Shown here one piece after another: positions 46,101 to 58,272 of a DNA stretch of 64,000 nt. Origin of the DNA: Omphiscola glabra (taxonomy: Eukaryota; Mollusca; Gastropoda; Lymnaeidae); NCBI GenBank assembly GCA_964017045.1, contig OZ024804.1, positions 23,607,549 to 23,671,548 of the forward strand. The letters are read 5' to 3'. Within the stretch, counting starts at the first letter, position 1. Every line of letters begins with the position of its first letter. Position numbers and translations under genes: made by a program. The notes under the pieces were generated by a model that was not told the DNA's origin, did not search any database, and worked only from the letters and a program-made list of their open reading frames with translations.

Positions 46101-47369
46101 CACCCAATGCATCGAGGGGCTAGTTCGCTATGTTTTCGCGAGATGATGGAGTAGCTATTGTCACTTCATCAAATGGCTTACGAGGCTGATCAAGGAATGG
46201 CCGTCTCTGCTGCATTTCCTCGCCTCTTTGTTAAGTTTGACCTTCTGTATTGCTTATTTTTGTTGCAAGAGCTTCGTTTCACACATCTTCTACCTTTTTT
46301 ACTTCTTCACACATTGCTGTTCGCCAGCTAGAACAGTGAACAGCGATGATCTCCCATTCGTTGATGTTAATGGGGATGTATTGTAAGAATACCATAATAC
46401 AATGACATGCAACTTTTGCTAATAGAATACGTAATAGTTTTATTTTTACTACCTTGGTAATAAACCGAGTACTGGTATGTAAATTTTGAAGAACTTAGGT
46501 GATAGAATAATCCCACTGTAAAAGTGAGTAATGTTTCCTGTACCTTGACAAGAGTTATTTTGGTTTCAGGGTTGTGATGGAGAGCTCGTTCCCAGACTAT
46601 TACAAATATTATGTCCAGGTGTGTGAATCCAATCTCCATCTGGATGCCATGGATATGAATGTAAGTAAACCTGATAGACATTTATCCTTTAAAGAGACTT
46701 GCATTTACATCTCTGTTCATGATTCTGTGTTACATTCTGGGATTTAAAAAAAATATTTTGAATGATCACAAAGTACAGGTAAATTTTTGGGTGGTCTTAT
46801 AGTACAGGTAAATTTTTGGATGGTCTTAAAGTGCAGGTAAATTTTTGGGTGGTCTTATAGTGCAGGTAAATATTTGGATGGTCTTAAAGTACAGGTACAT
46901 TTTTGGGTGGTCTTAAAGTACAGGTACATTTTTGGATGGTCATTCAAAGTCCTGGTGAAACTGGTAAGTAAACAGTAGGTCCAGGTCAGTTTGGGAGTGG
47001 TCATTAGGTCCAGGTCAGCTTGTGAGTGGTCATTAGGTCCAGGGAAATTTGTTAAGTCCAGGTCAAATCAAAACAATTTTTTTTTTTGCCTCAACAAATA
47101 ATCTCAACCTTTGACCAGCTCTTAAATGATTTTTTATACAACAGATGTAAACATGTTAAAATATAGTTGACCAGAATTATTTCACTCTACTGCAGGATCC
47201 TTTTGGTGACTCCCGCCCCAAGTTTGACTTCAAGGGTTCACTGAAGCGACTGAGGGCCATAAGGGCAAGACTTGACAACAAAACAACTGAATCTGATAGT
47301 GACGATGAAGAGGACGACGACGAGGACAAGGAGAGCGACAAAGAGCCGGGGGAGGACGGGAACAGTTGA
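43171..47369 (+). CDS. UBE2Z: ubiquitin-conjugating enzyme E2 Z, seven coding exons, complete
   Basis: Exons: 43171-43478, 43792-43864, 44556-44743, 45084-45195, 45947-46059, 46570-46660, 47196-47369. All introns are GT-AG and all phases close, giving 352 aa (human UBE2Z has 354). The Ser/Gly-rich N-terminal part (about 100 aa) has no known domain. The UBC fold runs from about residue 102, with [13 protein letters not shown] (133-145), YPISPPRV (155-162), [20 protein letters not shown] (173-192) with catalytic Cys185 (codon 44727-44729), and [19 protein letters not shown]. The Z-specific C-terminal extension follows ([11 protein letters not shown] in exon 5, then [12 protein letters not shown]). 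The protein ends in an acidic [19 protein letters not shown] tail. UBE2Z receives ubiquitin from the E1 UBA6 (in mammals also FAT10) and hands it to E3 ligases or substrates. Introns 4 and 6 carry minisatellites. It is tail to tail with the PDI-family gene. Confidence 0.97.
45598..45797. repeat. 27-bp minisatellite in UBE2Z intron 4
   Basis: About seven units of CTGGAGACCAAGACTGGTCT followed by CAAATGT. Each unit contains the inverted pair GAGACC / GGTCTC separated by six bases, so the array can fold into a series of hairpins. Confidence 0.95.
46775..47060. repeat. 29-bp minisatellite in UBE2Z intron 6
   Basis: TACAGGTAAATTTTTGGGTG plus GTCTTAAAG units, five to six recognisable copies, then a diverged GGTCATTAGGTCCAGGTCAG variant. 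Confidence 0.85.
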
Positions 47370-48504
47370 CGCCAGGAGAATAAGAATGACCAGGGCACTG
47401 GAGGCGACAACACAACAGCCAAATGTGGGGGATGTAACTGTGTCTGCGTGCTGCTATGAGGGATAAGACTTGGATGTGTTGTGATGTGCACAAAGAAGTT
47501 TGAACGCATTCATCACATTGAATGTAGAGGAGGAGGGACAGATCAGTGAACAGCTGAAATGACGGAAGTTTATGAAAATAATAATTTGAGTACAGTAATG
47601 TCTCCCTGGCCAGGATCATTCTTCTATTCATGTTGGTGTAAATTTATTGGTATTGTGATAAGGGGAGCTGTGTCTTTGAGAGAATTGATGTATACATGAT
47701 GGTGTATATGATGGTGATTGTTGACAGCATTATGGTGATGTGTTATGACTGGAATGTTGTACATGGGACTGTATGATGTACACACTTATTCAGTTTATGA
47801 TGGCGACTGTATAATGGTGATGTAAATGTAATATAGGCTGGATGGTAGTGATGTAAGGTAATATTGACTGAATTATGGTATTGTGAATATTGGTATCAGA
47901 AGAAAAAAAAGAGTGAGCAATTGAAGAAATACAAGTTAATTTGGTGTACCTCGGTTTATCACTTGCCTCCCATTGGACATTTTTCATATATGGGTAATTC
48001 AAGATTTGACTTATGTCCAACCATCTGTCAATATTGATTCAAAGAGAAGGGAATTTCAGAACTAATTATTTCTTTAAGGCTAGGTATGTTTATACTAATT
48101 ATGTGATAATTTTAACATTTATATATGTGATTCAAATTCATGTCAAAAACACAATTACATTACATGTCTAAAAACTGACTTTGGAAACACTCACTTAAGT
48201 AATGTATTTATTTCTATTGACACATTTTCTGTCCTCATAGACTATATACATTTCTTCACACATTAAATATACTTTTTGGTTTACTGAACAGCTTAATGAG
48301 ATAAGACTAAACTAGCGTATTTTATGCATCTATGTTGCTTCTGAGCTTTTCTTTCAATGTATTAAAGATAACAATAACACTTCCCTTGTTGATCTTGTCA
48401 TTCAACATTTCATTGGTTGATATAGTGCAATGTTTTGTGCTTGATGAACTGTACAAATGGTTCAATGTTTTTTTAAATAAACAATAATGTAAATAATGCT
48501 TATA
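47370..48504 (+). other. UBE2Z 3' UTR and candidate poly(A) site
   Basis: About 1.1 kb follows the stop without another gene. It includes a TGATGG-rich stretch (47690-47870). AATAAA at 48476-48481 is a good candidate poly(A) signal just before the 60-bp repeats begin. Confidence 0.6.
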
Positions 48505-49072
48505 AATCCCTTGAGATGATTAGTTTGTGGTCACCATTAACAACAATTGATGAAGCTCACTCAGAATCCCTTGAGATGATTAGTTTGTGGTCACCATTAA
48601 CAACAATGGACTACGATTAGTCACTTCCTTGTTTTGTCACGTGATACGTACCAGCCATTAGTAGGCTTTCTGCTACACATAACAACACATAACAACAGAT
48701 AAACAGCTGATCAGCCATTGCCATTATAATTAATTCTAAAGCAAAATGTTTGTCTCCATCAGCGCTTCCCCAGTGTTTATTAAAATTTTACTTTTCAAAA
48801 TATTCTTGAATACACGCGTTTCTTTAAATGACATTCAATAAATGTGACAATAATTATAATTCAGTTATGATTAAAGGAAGAAAGTTGTTTGAAGAAAAAT
48901 TTGTGAGCGACTAGTGTGTTGCAGACAGCCTACCGGAAGTATTACTTGTTTTTACACGTATCACGTGACAAAACAATCGACTAATCGTAGTCCATTGATG
49001 AAGCTCACTCAGAATCCCTTGAGATGATTAGTTTGTGGTCACCATTAACAACAATTGATGTAGTTCACTCAA
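48505..49072. repeat. 60-bp tandem repeat (3 units) interrupted by a MITE
   Basis: AATCCCTTGAGATGATTAGT-type units start at 48505, 48565 and 49013. The first interval is 60 bp; the second is 448 bp because a TIR element sits inside the second unit. Confidence 0.92.
48608..48993. mobile_element. TIR element, 386 bp, inside a repeat unit
   Basis: The ends GGACTACGATTAGTC and GACTAATCGTAGTCC are perfect 15-bp inverted repeats. The inverted similarity continues with TTGTTTTGTCACGTGATACG for about 42 bp in all. The flanks are AT (48606-48607) and AT (48994-48995). Removing 388 bases restores the sequence of the neighbouring 60-bp units exactly, so the insertion duplicated two bases. It is non-coding and contains CACGTG in each TIR. 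Confidence 0.9.
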
Positions 49073-49200
49073 AAGAATTGGTGTCTTGATGCCGCTACAT
49101 GTCCTGACTGGTGTGAGAACCACATTTCATTTTTATAACTTATTAGAAATTGTATTTCAATTATTGTGGTGTAAGCATACAACCATATCAATAAATATAT

Positions 49201-52200
49201 TCATAAGCTACATCGCACTATTGAAATCTGCTGTGGTGCCGGTATCTGTTTCATAAGCTACATCGCACTATTAAAATCTGCTGTGGTGCCGGTATCTGTT
49301 TCATAAGCTACATCGCACTATTGAAATCTGCTGTGGTGCCGGTATCTGTTTCATAAGCTACATCGCACTATTAAAATCTGCTGTGGTGCCGGTATCTGTT
49401 TCATAAGCTACATCGCACTATTGAAATCTGCTGTGGTGCCGGTATCTGTTTCATAAGCTACATCGCACTATTGAAATCTGCTGTGGTGCCGGTATCTGTT
49501 TCATAAGCTACATCGCACTATTGAAATCTGCTGTGGTGCCGGTATCTGTTTCATAAGCTACATCGCACTATTGAAATCTGCTGTGGTGCCGGTATCTGTT
49601 TCATAAGCTACATCGCACTATTGAAATCTGCTGTGGTGCCGGTATCTGTTTCATAAGCTACATCGCACTATTGAAATCTGCTGTGGTGCCGGTATCTGTT
49701 TCATAAGCTACATCGCACTATTGAAATCTGCTGTGGTGCCGGTATCTGTTTCATAAGCTACATCGCACTATTAAAATCTGCTGTGGTGCCGGTATCTGTT
49801 TCATAAGCTACATCGCACTATTGAAATCTGCTGTGGTGCCGGTATCTGTTTCATAAGCTACATCGCACTATTGAAATCTGCTGTGGTGCCGGTATCTGTT
49901 TCATAAGCTACATCGCACTATTGAAATCTGCTGTGGTGCCGGTATCTGTTTCATAAGCTACATCGCACTATTGAAATCTGCTGTGGTGCCGGTATCTGTT
50001 TCATAAGCTACATCGCACTATTGAAATCTGCTGTGGTGCCGGTATCTGTTTCATAAGCTACATCGCACTATTGAAATCTGCTGTGGTGCCGGTATCTGTT
50101 TCATAAGCTACATCGCACTATTGAAATCTGCTGTGGTGCCGATATCTGTTTCATAAGCTACATCGCACTATTGAAATCTGCTGTGGTGCCGGTATCTGTT
50201 TCATAAGCTACATCGCACTATTAAAATCTGCTGTGGTGCCGGTATCTGTTTCATAAGCTACATCGCACTATTGAAATCTGCTGTGGTGCCGGTATCTGTT
50301 TCATAAGCTACATCGCACTATTGAAATCTGCTGTGGTGCCGGTATCTGTTTCATAAGCTACATCGCACTATTGAAATCTGCTGTGGTGCCGGTATCTGTT
50401 TCATAAGCTACATCGCACTATTGAAATCTGCTGTGGTGCCGGTATCTGTTTCATAAGCTACATCGCACTATTGAAATCTGCTGTGGTGCCGGTATCTGTT
50501 TCATAAGCTACATCGCACTATTGAAATCTGCTGTGGTGCCGGTATCTGTTTCATAAGCTACATCGCACTATTGAAATCTGCTGTGGTGCCGGTATCTGTT
50601 TCATAAGCTACATCGCACTATTGAAATCTGCTGTGGTGCCGGTATCTGTTTCATAAGCTACATCGCACTATTGAAATCTGCTGTGGTGCCGGTATCTGTT
50701 TCATAAGCTACATCGCACTATTGAAATCTGATGTGGTGCCGGTATCTGTTTCATAAGCTACATCGCACTATTAAAATCTGCTGTGGTGCCGGTATCTGTT
50801 TCATAAGCTACATCGCACTATTGAAATCTGCTGTGGTGCCGGTATCTGTTTCATAAGCTACATCGCACTATTGAAATCTGCTGTGGTGCCGGTATCTGTT
50901 TCATAAGCTACATCGCACTATTGAAATCTGCTGTGGTGCCGGTATCTGTTTCATAAGCTACATCGCACTATTGAAATCTGCTGTGGTGCCGGTATCTGTT
51001 TCATAAGCTACATCGCACTATTGAAATCTGCTGTGGTGCCGGTATCTGTTTCATAAGCTACATCGCACTATTAAAATCTGCTGTGGTGCCGGTATCTGTT
51101 TCATAAGCTACATCGCACTATTAAAATCTGCTGTGGTGCCGGTATCTGTTTCATAAGCTACATCGCACTATTAAAATCTGCTGTGGTGCCGGTATCTGTT
51201 TCATAAGCTACATCGCACTATTAAAATCTGCTGTGGTGCCGGTATCTGTTTCATAAGCTACATCGCACTATTGAAATCTGCTGTGGTGCCGGTATCTGTT
51301 TCATAAGCTACATCGCACTATTGAAATCTGCTGTGGTGCCGGTATCTGTTTCATAAGCTACATCGCACTATTGAAATCTGCTGTGGTGCCGGTATCTGTT
51401 TCATAAGCTACATCGCACTATTGAAATCTGCTGTGGTGCCGGTATCTGTTTCATAAGCTACATCGCACTATTAAAATCTGCTGTGGTGCCGGTATCTGTT
51501 TCATAAGCTACATCGCACTATTTAAATCTGCTGTGGTGCCGGTATCTGTTTCATAAGCTACATCGCACTATTAAAATCTGCTGTGGTGCCGGTATCTGTT
51601 TCATAAGCTACATCGCACGATTAAAATCTGCTGTGGTGCCGGTATCTGTTTCATAAGCTACATCGCACTATTTAAATCTGCTGTGGTGCCGGTATCTGTT
51701 TCATAAGCTACATCGCACTATTGAAATCTGCTGTGGTGCCGGTATCTGTTTCATAAGCTACATCGCACTATTGAAATCTGCTGTGGTGCCGGTATCTGTT
51801 TCATAAGCTACATCGCACTATTGAAATCTGCTGTGGTGCCGGTATCTGTTTCATAAGCTACATCGCACTATTGAAATCTGCTGTGGTGCCGGTATCTGTT
51901 TCATAAGCTACATCGCACTATTGAAATCTGCTGTGGTGCCGGTATCTGTTTCATAAGCTACATCGCACTATTAAAATCTGCTGTGGTGCCGGTATCTGTT
52001 TCATAAGCTACATAGCACTATTGAAATCTGCTGTGGTGCCGGTATCTGTTTCATAAGCTACATCGCACTATTGAAATCTGCTGTGGTGCCGGTATCTGTT
52101 TCATAAGCTACATCGCACTATTAAAATCTGCTGTGGTGCCGTTATCTGTTTCATAAGCTACATAGCACTATTAAAATCTGCTGTGGTGCCGGTATCTGTT

Positions 52201-53256
52201 TCATAAGCTACATCGCACTATTAAAATCTGCTGTGGTGCCGGTATCTGTTTCATAAGCTACATCGCACTATTGAAATCTGCTGTGGTGCCGGTATCTGTT
52301 TCATAAGCTACATCGCACTATTGAAATCTGCTGTGGTGCCGGTATCTGTTTCATAAGCTACATCGCACTATTAAAATCTGCTGTGGTGCCGGTATCTGTT
52401 TCATAAGCTACATCGCACTATTGAAATCTGCTGTGGTGCCGGTATCTGTTTCATAAGCTACATCGCACTATTAAAATCTGCTGTGGTGCCGGTATCTGTT
52501 TCATAAGCTACATTGCACTATTAAAATCTGCTGTGGTGCCGGTATCTGTTTCATAAGCTACATCGCACTATTGAAATCTGCTGTGGTGCCGGTATCTGTT
52601 TCATAAGCTACATCGCACTATTAAAATCTGCTGTGGTGCCGGTATCTGTTTCATAAGCTACATTGCACTATTAAAATCTGCTGTGGTGCCGGTATCTGTT
52701 TCATAAGCTACATCGCACTATTGAAATCTGCTGTGGTGCCGGTATCTGTTTCATAAGCTACATCGCACTATTGAAATCTGCTGTGGTGCCGGTATCTGTT
52801 TCATAAGCTACATCGCACTATTGAAATCTGCTGTGGTGCCGGTATCTGTTTCATAAGCTACATCGCACTATTGAAATCTGCTGTGGTGCCGGTATCTGTT
52901 TCATAAGCTACATCGCACTATTGAAATCTGCTGTGGTGCCGGTATCTGTTTCATAAGCTACATCGCACTATTGAAATCTGCTGTGGTGCCGGTATCTGTT
53001 TCATAAGCTACATCGCACTATTAAAATCTGCTGTGGTGCCGGTATCTGTTTCATAAGCTACATCGCACTATTGAAATCTGCTGTGGTGCCGGTATCTGTT
53101 TCATAAGCTACATCGCACTATTGAAATCTGCTGTGGTGCCGGTATCTGTTTCATAAGCTACATCGCACTATTGAAATCTGCTGTGGTGCCGGTATCTGTT
53201 TCATAAGCTACATCGCACTATTGAAATCTGCTGTGGTGCCGGTATCTGTTTCATAA
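49201..53256. repeat. 50-bp satellite array, about 81 units
   Basis: Units of exactly 50 bp, TCATAAGCTACATCGCACTA followed by TTGAAATCTGCTGTGGTGCC and GGTATCTGTT. They are almost invariant except for a G/A change at TTGAAA/TTAAAA and a few rare changes. The rare changes recur in pairs 150 bp apart (see findings). Edges are sharp: the last unit breaks at TCATAACTTAAAT (53251). The array lies between the convergent UBE2Z and PDI-family genes. Confidence 0.98.
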
Positions 53257-54258
53257 CTTAAATAAAAAATTTACATCAGTTTGTGAAGTGCTAGGACTGT
53301 CCTATAAGAGTGGTAAAAACAATAAAATGAACATAGTTCTTGTAAGTAATATTTATTGTTATGTTAATTATTATTATCAGTAATATGCAGCTTAAAACAA
53401 AGTTTAACTTTAAATCTCAGTAGGATCCAGCACCTCTAGATAGTTGCAAAGCCACTTAAATATAAAACAAATGTTAAAAAAAACATGTCAAGATTGTCGT
53501 CATCAACAGCAGACAATGCACAACAAATGAAATGAAAAGAATTGACTCTAAAAATAGCAACCAATGAAAGATTAGAAGCAGTTCATGCAGGAAGAATTAA
53601 AACATTCCAGATTCCTATATCCTTAAATTTAAACATATGAACTAAACTCTCCCATTCTTGAATCATAACAGAAATAACTTAGAACAAATGATTTAATAAT
53701 CAATAATCCAAACAAGTTTTTATAATTTTAGCATTTTATTCTTTGCATTTTTAAAGATATTTCGCTTACTTTTTAAGGTTTTTCTTACATTTAGAAGTGG
53801 GGACTGACTTTAACAAAGTTTTGTTGAGAAAAACATAAGAGACACAAAATGGAATTGTATTATTATGAGCCTGCATTATTTAAACATGAATACTGAATAG
53901 CACTGAACACAAGAAATCATATGAAATAGCTTGAATTAACTTGGCCTTAACGGCTTGAGCATGTATAATAGAGAGAAAAAGACTAATTCAAATATTTAAA
54001 ACAGGCTCTTATTAAGTTGTTCTAAATGTCTGGTTATTTTGCAGAGAAAGAAAAACTTTTAGAAGGCATTGAAATAATATCTTTGAACAGAATGGCCAGC
54101 CACATAAACAAACCCTAAAAAGCTAATTCTTGTTTTTCTTATTTAGTTACTTAATCCTAAGAAGCATTCACCCAATGTACAAACTGTTTTCTTGTTACCA
54201 GACACACAAAACAAACACACGCAATGACTTGATGGGCTATTGCTAGGATGATCCACTC
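53257..54258 (-). other. probable 3' UTR of the PDI-family gene
   Basis: AT-rich DNA with no ORF. Minus-strand AATAAA words occur at 53357-53352 and elsewhere; the first would give a UTR of about 900 bases ending close to the satellite edge. Confidence 0.45.
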
Positions 54259-56544
54259 TTATAAATCCTCCCTACTGCTGTATCTTCTATGTCCAGGTTG
54301 GGCCGGTGGTGGTTGAGAGTTGAAGGTTGTTGGCTTTTCATCTTGCTCCACAGGGGCGTTCTCTGCAAAAGTTCTCAATGAAGTATAATGAGGGGCCTGG
54401 TTAAATTTGTTGTAATATTTTCCCCCCACATACAGCTTGAAAGAGGGAAATCTTGTGATGTTCTCATTTTCACATAAGGCTGAAAAAGAAAATTGAATGA
54501 TTTAGTAATGAGGACATTAGTACAGATTCTCTATGGATGGCATGAAAAGATGTGGTGACGTGACATTCAGGGCAAATAGTGAAAACATTCTTTATGGCCT
54601 ATGCTTTAAGGGAAAAGAAGTACACCTGTAACTTAACTTTCAACCTATTTTTTTTAAAATAATAACTCTTCTTTGGGTTCAAATAAAAACTTTATAATTT
54701 ATTGCATATTTCCTTGACATTCTTGTTTTTTATATCTTTTAATTCCTCAATTAATTAACTTTTCTTCCAACTTTTGTTATCCGATCCTTTCAAAAGTGTG
54801 TACGTTTCTTCATCGACATTTAATGAAATAATCGCTGGAATATGGAAAGCAAAAGACTAAAATTCAAACTGAAATTAAAATCACTATCCTGTCAGAATGC
54901 CTCCTAGTCCCAGATTAGTTTCAAATAGGTTAGTATGAACAAGGTTGGAGATGAGGTTGAGGAAACAAAGATTCCAGAGGTCACAAATGTGTTCATTTAT
55001 TTAATTCACTGGTTAAAGCATGCACTCTAACAGAATTTTCCTTGTCAATTAAGTATTCAGCCTAGTCAGAACAATTTAACTTAATTAAACCTAGTGAGAA
55101 CTATGTAACGTATTTAAACAAAATGTTACATTTGCCTCGTATTTACTTATGTTCCCGTTTCCTTTAAATGCTATTGATGAATGTTGAATTACAATAGGTT
55201 GAAGACATTTGTTAGAACAGTACTTATGTTAGAAATTGTCGTCGTGGTGGGATGTCAGGACTGAGTGAGTCGACAATTTATTTTACAGCATTCTTACCAT
55301 CATCTTTAGTGCAGTCTACAGCAGCAAAGGACCGGTTCTTAACAGTCACAGTATTGGCAGCTTTGACAAAATGGGGCTTAGCATTCTGACAAAACTGACA
55401 CTCTGGATTATAAAACATGACCAAGGCTGCAGCTTTTTCATCTGAAATAGACATTACACAATGTAGGTTACTGGGCTCCATGCTTTAAAAACTCTATAGA
55501 AATAAGCAAATTACATAGTCCATGTTACTTTTAATTTACAACTATTAATATTATCTAAGCCAACATTCCAGGCAGGGGCTTGATTTATGTAGTACCCATG
55601 AAAATGCAAGTAAAAACAAATTAATTAACTTACTAATAAACTGATGGAAATCTTTCTTGCTTAAATTCTTCACATAGCGGGACTTTACAAAAGGAACAGA
55701 CTTGTCGTCCTTTTTGGAACCTTTTCCTGAAGACATGTCGTCTGCTTCTTCTCCGTACAGAGAGCTACAGAAGAAGTCAATTGTTAGTGAATGTACAATT
55801 AGCTGCAATCTTTTATAATAAAATATTAAAACATTCAGGTTTCCTCACCCTTCCCCTTCCCCCACACACACTTTTTCACAGCTCTCCATATCCCAATCCC
55901 TCACACCATCATTGAGCAATTTCAACTGATTCTCACAAGGTCAGGTTGTATAAACTGCAGCAGATCAAAGGTCATCTGTCTGTAGCAAAGACAAACTCAT
56001 TTCCCTGTTCCTTGATGATGTCTATCACCAAGGGTTGCCACAGCATCTCAACACACAGCATCTCAACACACAGCACCTCAACACAGCAATCGAGCAAATA
56101 TCCCTGAGGTACTACTGGAGTACTGGTATCTTGTGATAGTATGTATGACTGATGATTATAGTTGTGTGTATTGAGTGAACTTTGTGACCTGATTGCCTTG
56201 TGTTATCATGCGGTACCACTGGAGGTGAATGTTTAAACTTAAAGGTGTGAACATGGGTTGGAGAACTAGAGTGAGTGATCATGTGATGTGAGGTATAAAA
56301 AGAATGAGAAATAAAGATCATTTGTTACACAGAACAGTTTGCATCATATTTTACAATTACCATCTATAAGTATAAGCATTAATTTTGTCACAGCATCTCG
56401 ACACAGCCATGGGACATATATCCCACAGGTACTATAAGCATTATGTAAGATTAACTTGGATAGAAAAGGACTACTCACTTTATCATAAACTGGACAAGGT
56501 CTTCCTTAGCCCTACCACTAGTATATTCTGTTTCTTGCCCGTCC
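54259..56544 (-). CDS. PDI-family (thioredoxin-fold) ER protein, last four exons
   Basis: Minus-strand exons 56544-56479, 55764-55634, 55441-55298 and 54479-54259 have GT-AG introns and phases that close (2, 1, 1). The first visible exon ends one thioredoxin domain (DGQETEYTSGRAKEDLVQFM). A charged linker (EEADDMSSGKGSKKDDKS) follows, then a second domain: ALVMFYNPECQFCQNAKPHF, FAAVDCTKDDALC across the last junction, and the cis-proline segment ITRFPSFKLYVGGKYY. The protein ends in a Pro/Gln-rich tail and REDL, a plausible KDEL-type ER retrieval signal. The domain order resembles the C-terminal half of PDIA5 or TXNDC5, so a role in ER disulfide chemistry or folding is inferred. The CxxC site is ECQFC, not WCGHC, so redox potential and activity may differ. 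Upstream exons are not found in the window and the start is missing. Confidence 0.88.
56040..56100. repeat. short CAGCATCTCAACACA repeat in a PDI-family intron
   Basis: Three to four copies of a 17-bp ACAGCATCTCAACACAC unit. Confidence 0.8.
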
Positions 56545-56639
56545 CTGAAATATGACAACAAAAATTCACTAATAGAAGTGTCACAAAAATAAACTGTAAA
56601 TATGTGCACAAAATATAACAATAGAAGCAATGTCATTAT

Positions 56640-57388
56640 GCTATTTTCTTGATTAGGCGTACAATCACTGACATATGTTAAAGATATGTTTATTTTACAT
56701 AGGCGTAAATTCACTGACATGTGTTAAAGATATGTTTATTTTACATAGGCGTAAATTCACTGACATGTGTTAAAGATATGTTTATTTTACATAGGCGTAA
56801 ATTCACTGACATGTGTTAAAGATATGTTTATTTTACATAGGCGTAAATTCACTGACATGTGTTAAAGATATGTTTATTTTACATAGGCGTAAATTCACTG
56901 ACATGTGTTAAAGATATGTTTATTTTACATAGGCGTAAATTCACTGACATGTGTTAAAGATATGTTTATTTTACATAGGCGTAAATTCACTGACATGTGT
57001 TAAAGATATGTTTATTTTACATAGGCGTAAATTCACTGACATGTGTTAAAGATATGTTTATTTTACATAGGCGTAAATTCACTGACATGTGTTAAAGATA
57101 TGTTTATTTTACATAGGCGTAAATTCACTGACATATGTTAAAGATATGTTTATTTTACATAGGCGTAAATTCACTGACATATGTTAAAGATATGTTTATT
57201 TTACATAGGCGTAAATTCACTGAGATGTGTTAAAGATATGTTTATTTTACATAGGCGTAAATTCACTGACATGTGTTAAAGATATGTTTATTTTACATAG
57301 GCGTAAATTCACTGACATGTGTTAAAGATATGTTTATTTTACATAGGCGTACAATCACTGACATATGTTAAAGATATGTTTATTTTAC
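56640..57388. repeat. 46-bp minisatellite, about 16 units
   Basis: CACTGACATGTGTTAAAGAT followed by ATGTTTATTTTACATAGGCG and TAAATT. The period is confirmed by AGGCG at 56701 and 56747. First and last units carry TACAATCACTGACATATG in place of TAAATTCACTGACATGTG, so the two edges share the older form. Confidence 0.96.
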
Positions 57389-57582
57389 AAAGGGGGAAAA
57401 AACTAAATAATAGTATGGAGGAAACAAAGTGTGAAAGAAAGAATGATATAAGCATCTAAGAGAAGCAGGAGTGCTTACAGTGCAAGGACTGTAGCACAGC
57501 TACCAAGTACCAGCAAATATCCATTGGTCCATTAAGGGAAACCAGAGTGTAAGCAAAATCAGATCACTAAACACAAATAAAC

Positions 57583-58190
57583 TATGTCAGATAAACCAGT
57601 AGACTGAGTAGTCAAACTATGTCAGATAAACCAGTAGACTGAGTAGTCAAACTATGTCAGATAAACCAGTAGACTGAGTAGTCAAACTATGTCAGATAAA
57701 CCAGTAGACTGAGTAGTCAAACTATGTCAGATAAACCAGTAGACTGATTAGTCAAACTATGTCAGATAAACCAGTGGACTGAGTAGTCAAACTATGTCAG
57801 ATAAACCAGTAGACTGAGTAGTCAAACTATGTCAGATAAATCAGTAGACTGAGTAGTCAAACTATGTCAGATAAACCAGTAGACTGAGTAGTCAAACTAT
57901 GTCAGATAAATCAGTAGACTGAGTAGTCAAACTATGTCAGATAAATCAGTAGACTGAGTAGTCAAACTATGTCAGATAAATCAGTAGACTGAGTAGTCAA
58001 ACTATGTCAGATAAACCAGTGGACTGAGTAGTCAAACTATGTCAGATAAACCAGTAGACTGAGTAGTCAAACTATATCAGATAAACCAGTAGACTGAGTA
58101 GTCAAACTATGTCAGATAAACCAGTAGACTGAGTAGTCAAACTATGTCAGATAAACCAGTGGACTTAGTCAAACTATGTCAGATAAACCT
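57583..58190. repeat. 35-bp minisatellite, about 17 units
   Basis: ACTATGTCAGATAAACCAGT followed by AGACTGAGTAGTCAA, with C/T and A/G variants in the CAGTAGACT part. Confidence 0.96.
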
Positions 58191-58272
58191 GTAGACTGAA
58201 AATCAGGTCAGTTAAACTAAGATCATGTCAATTAAATTAATGGCGGAAATCAGATCAGTTAAGGTTAAATCA

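Noticed and set aside
57470..57560. Possible additional PDI-family exon on the minus strand
   Set aside because: Donor- and acceptor-like words enclose only about 20 bases and no thioredoxin-like peptide can be read.
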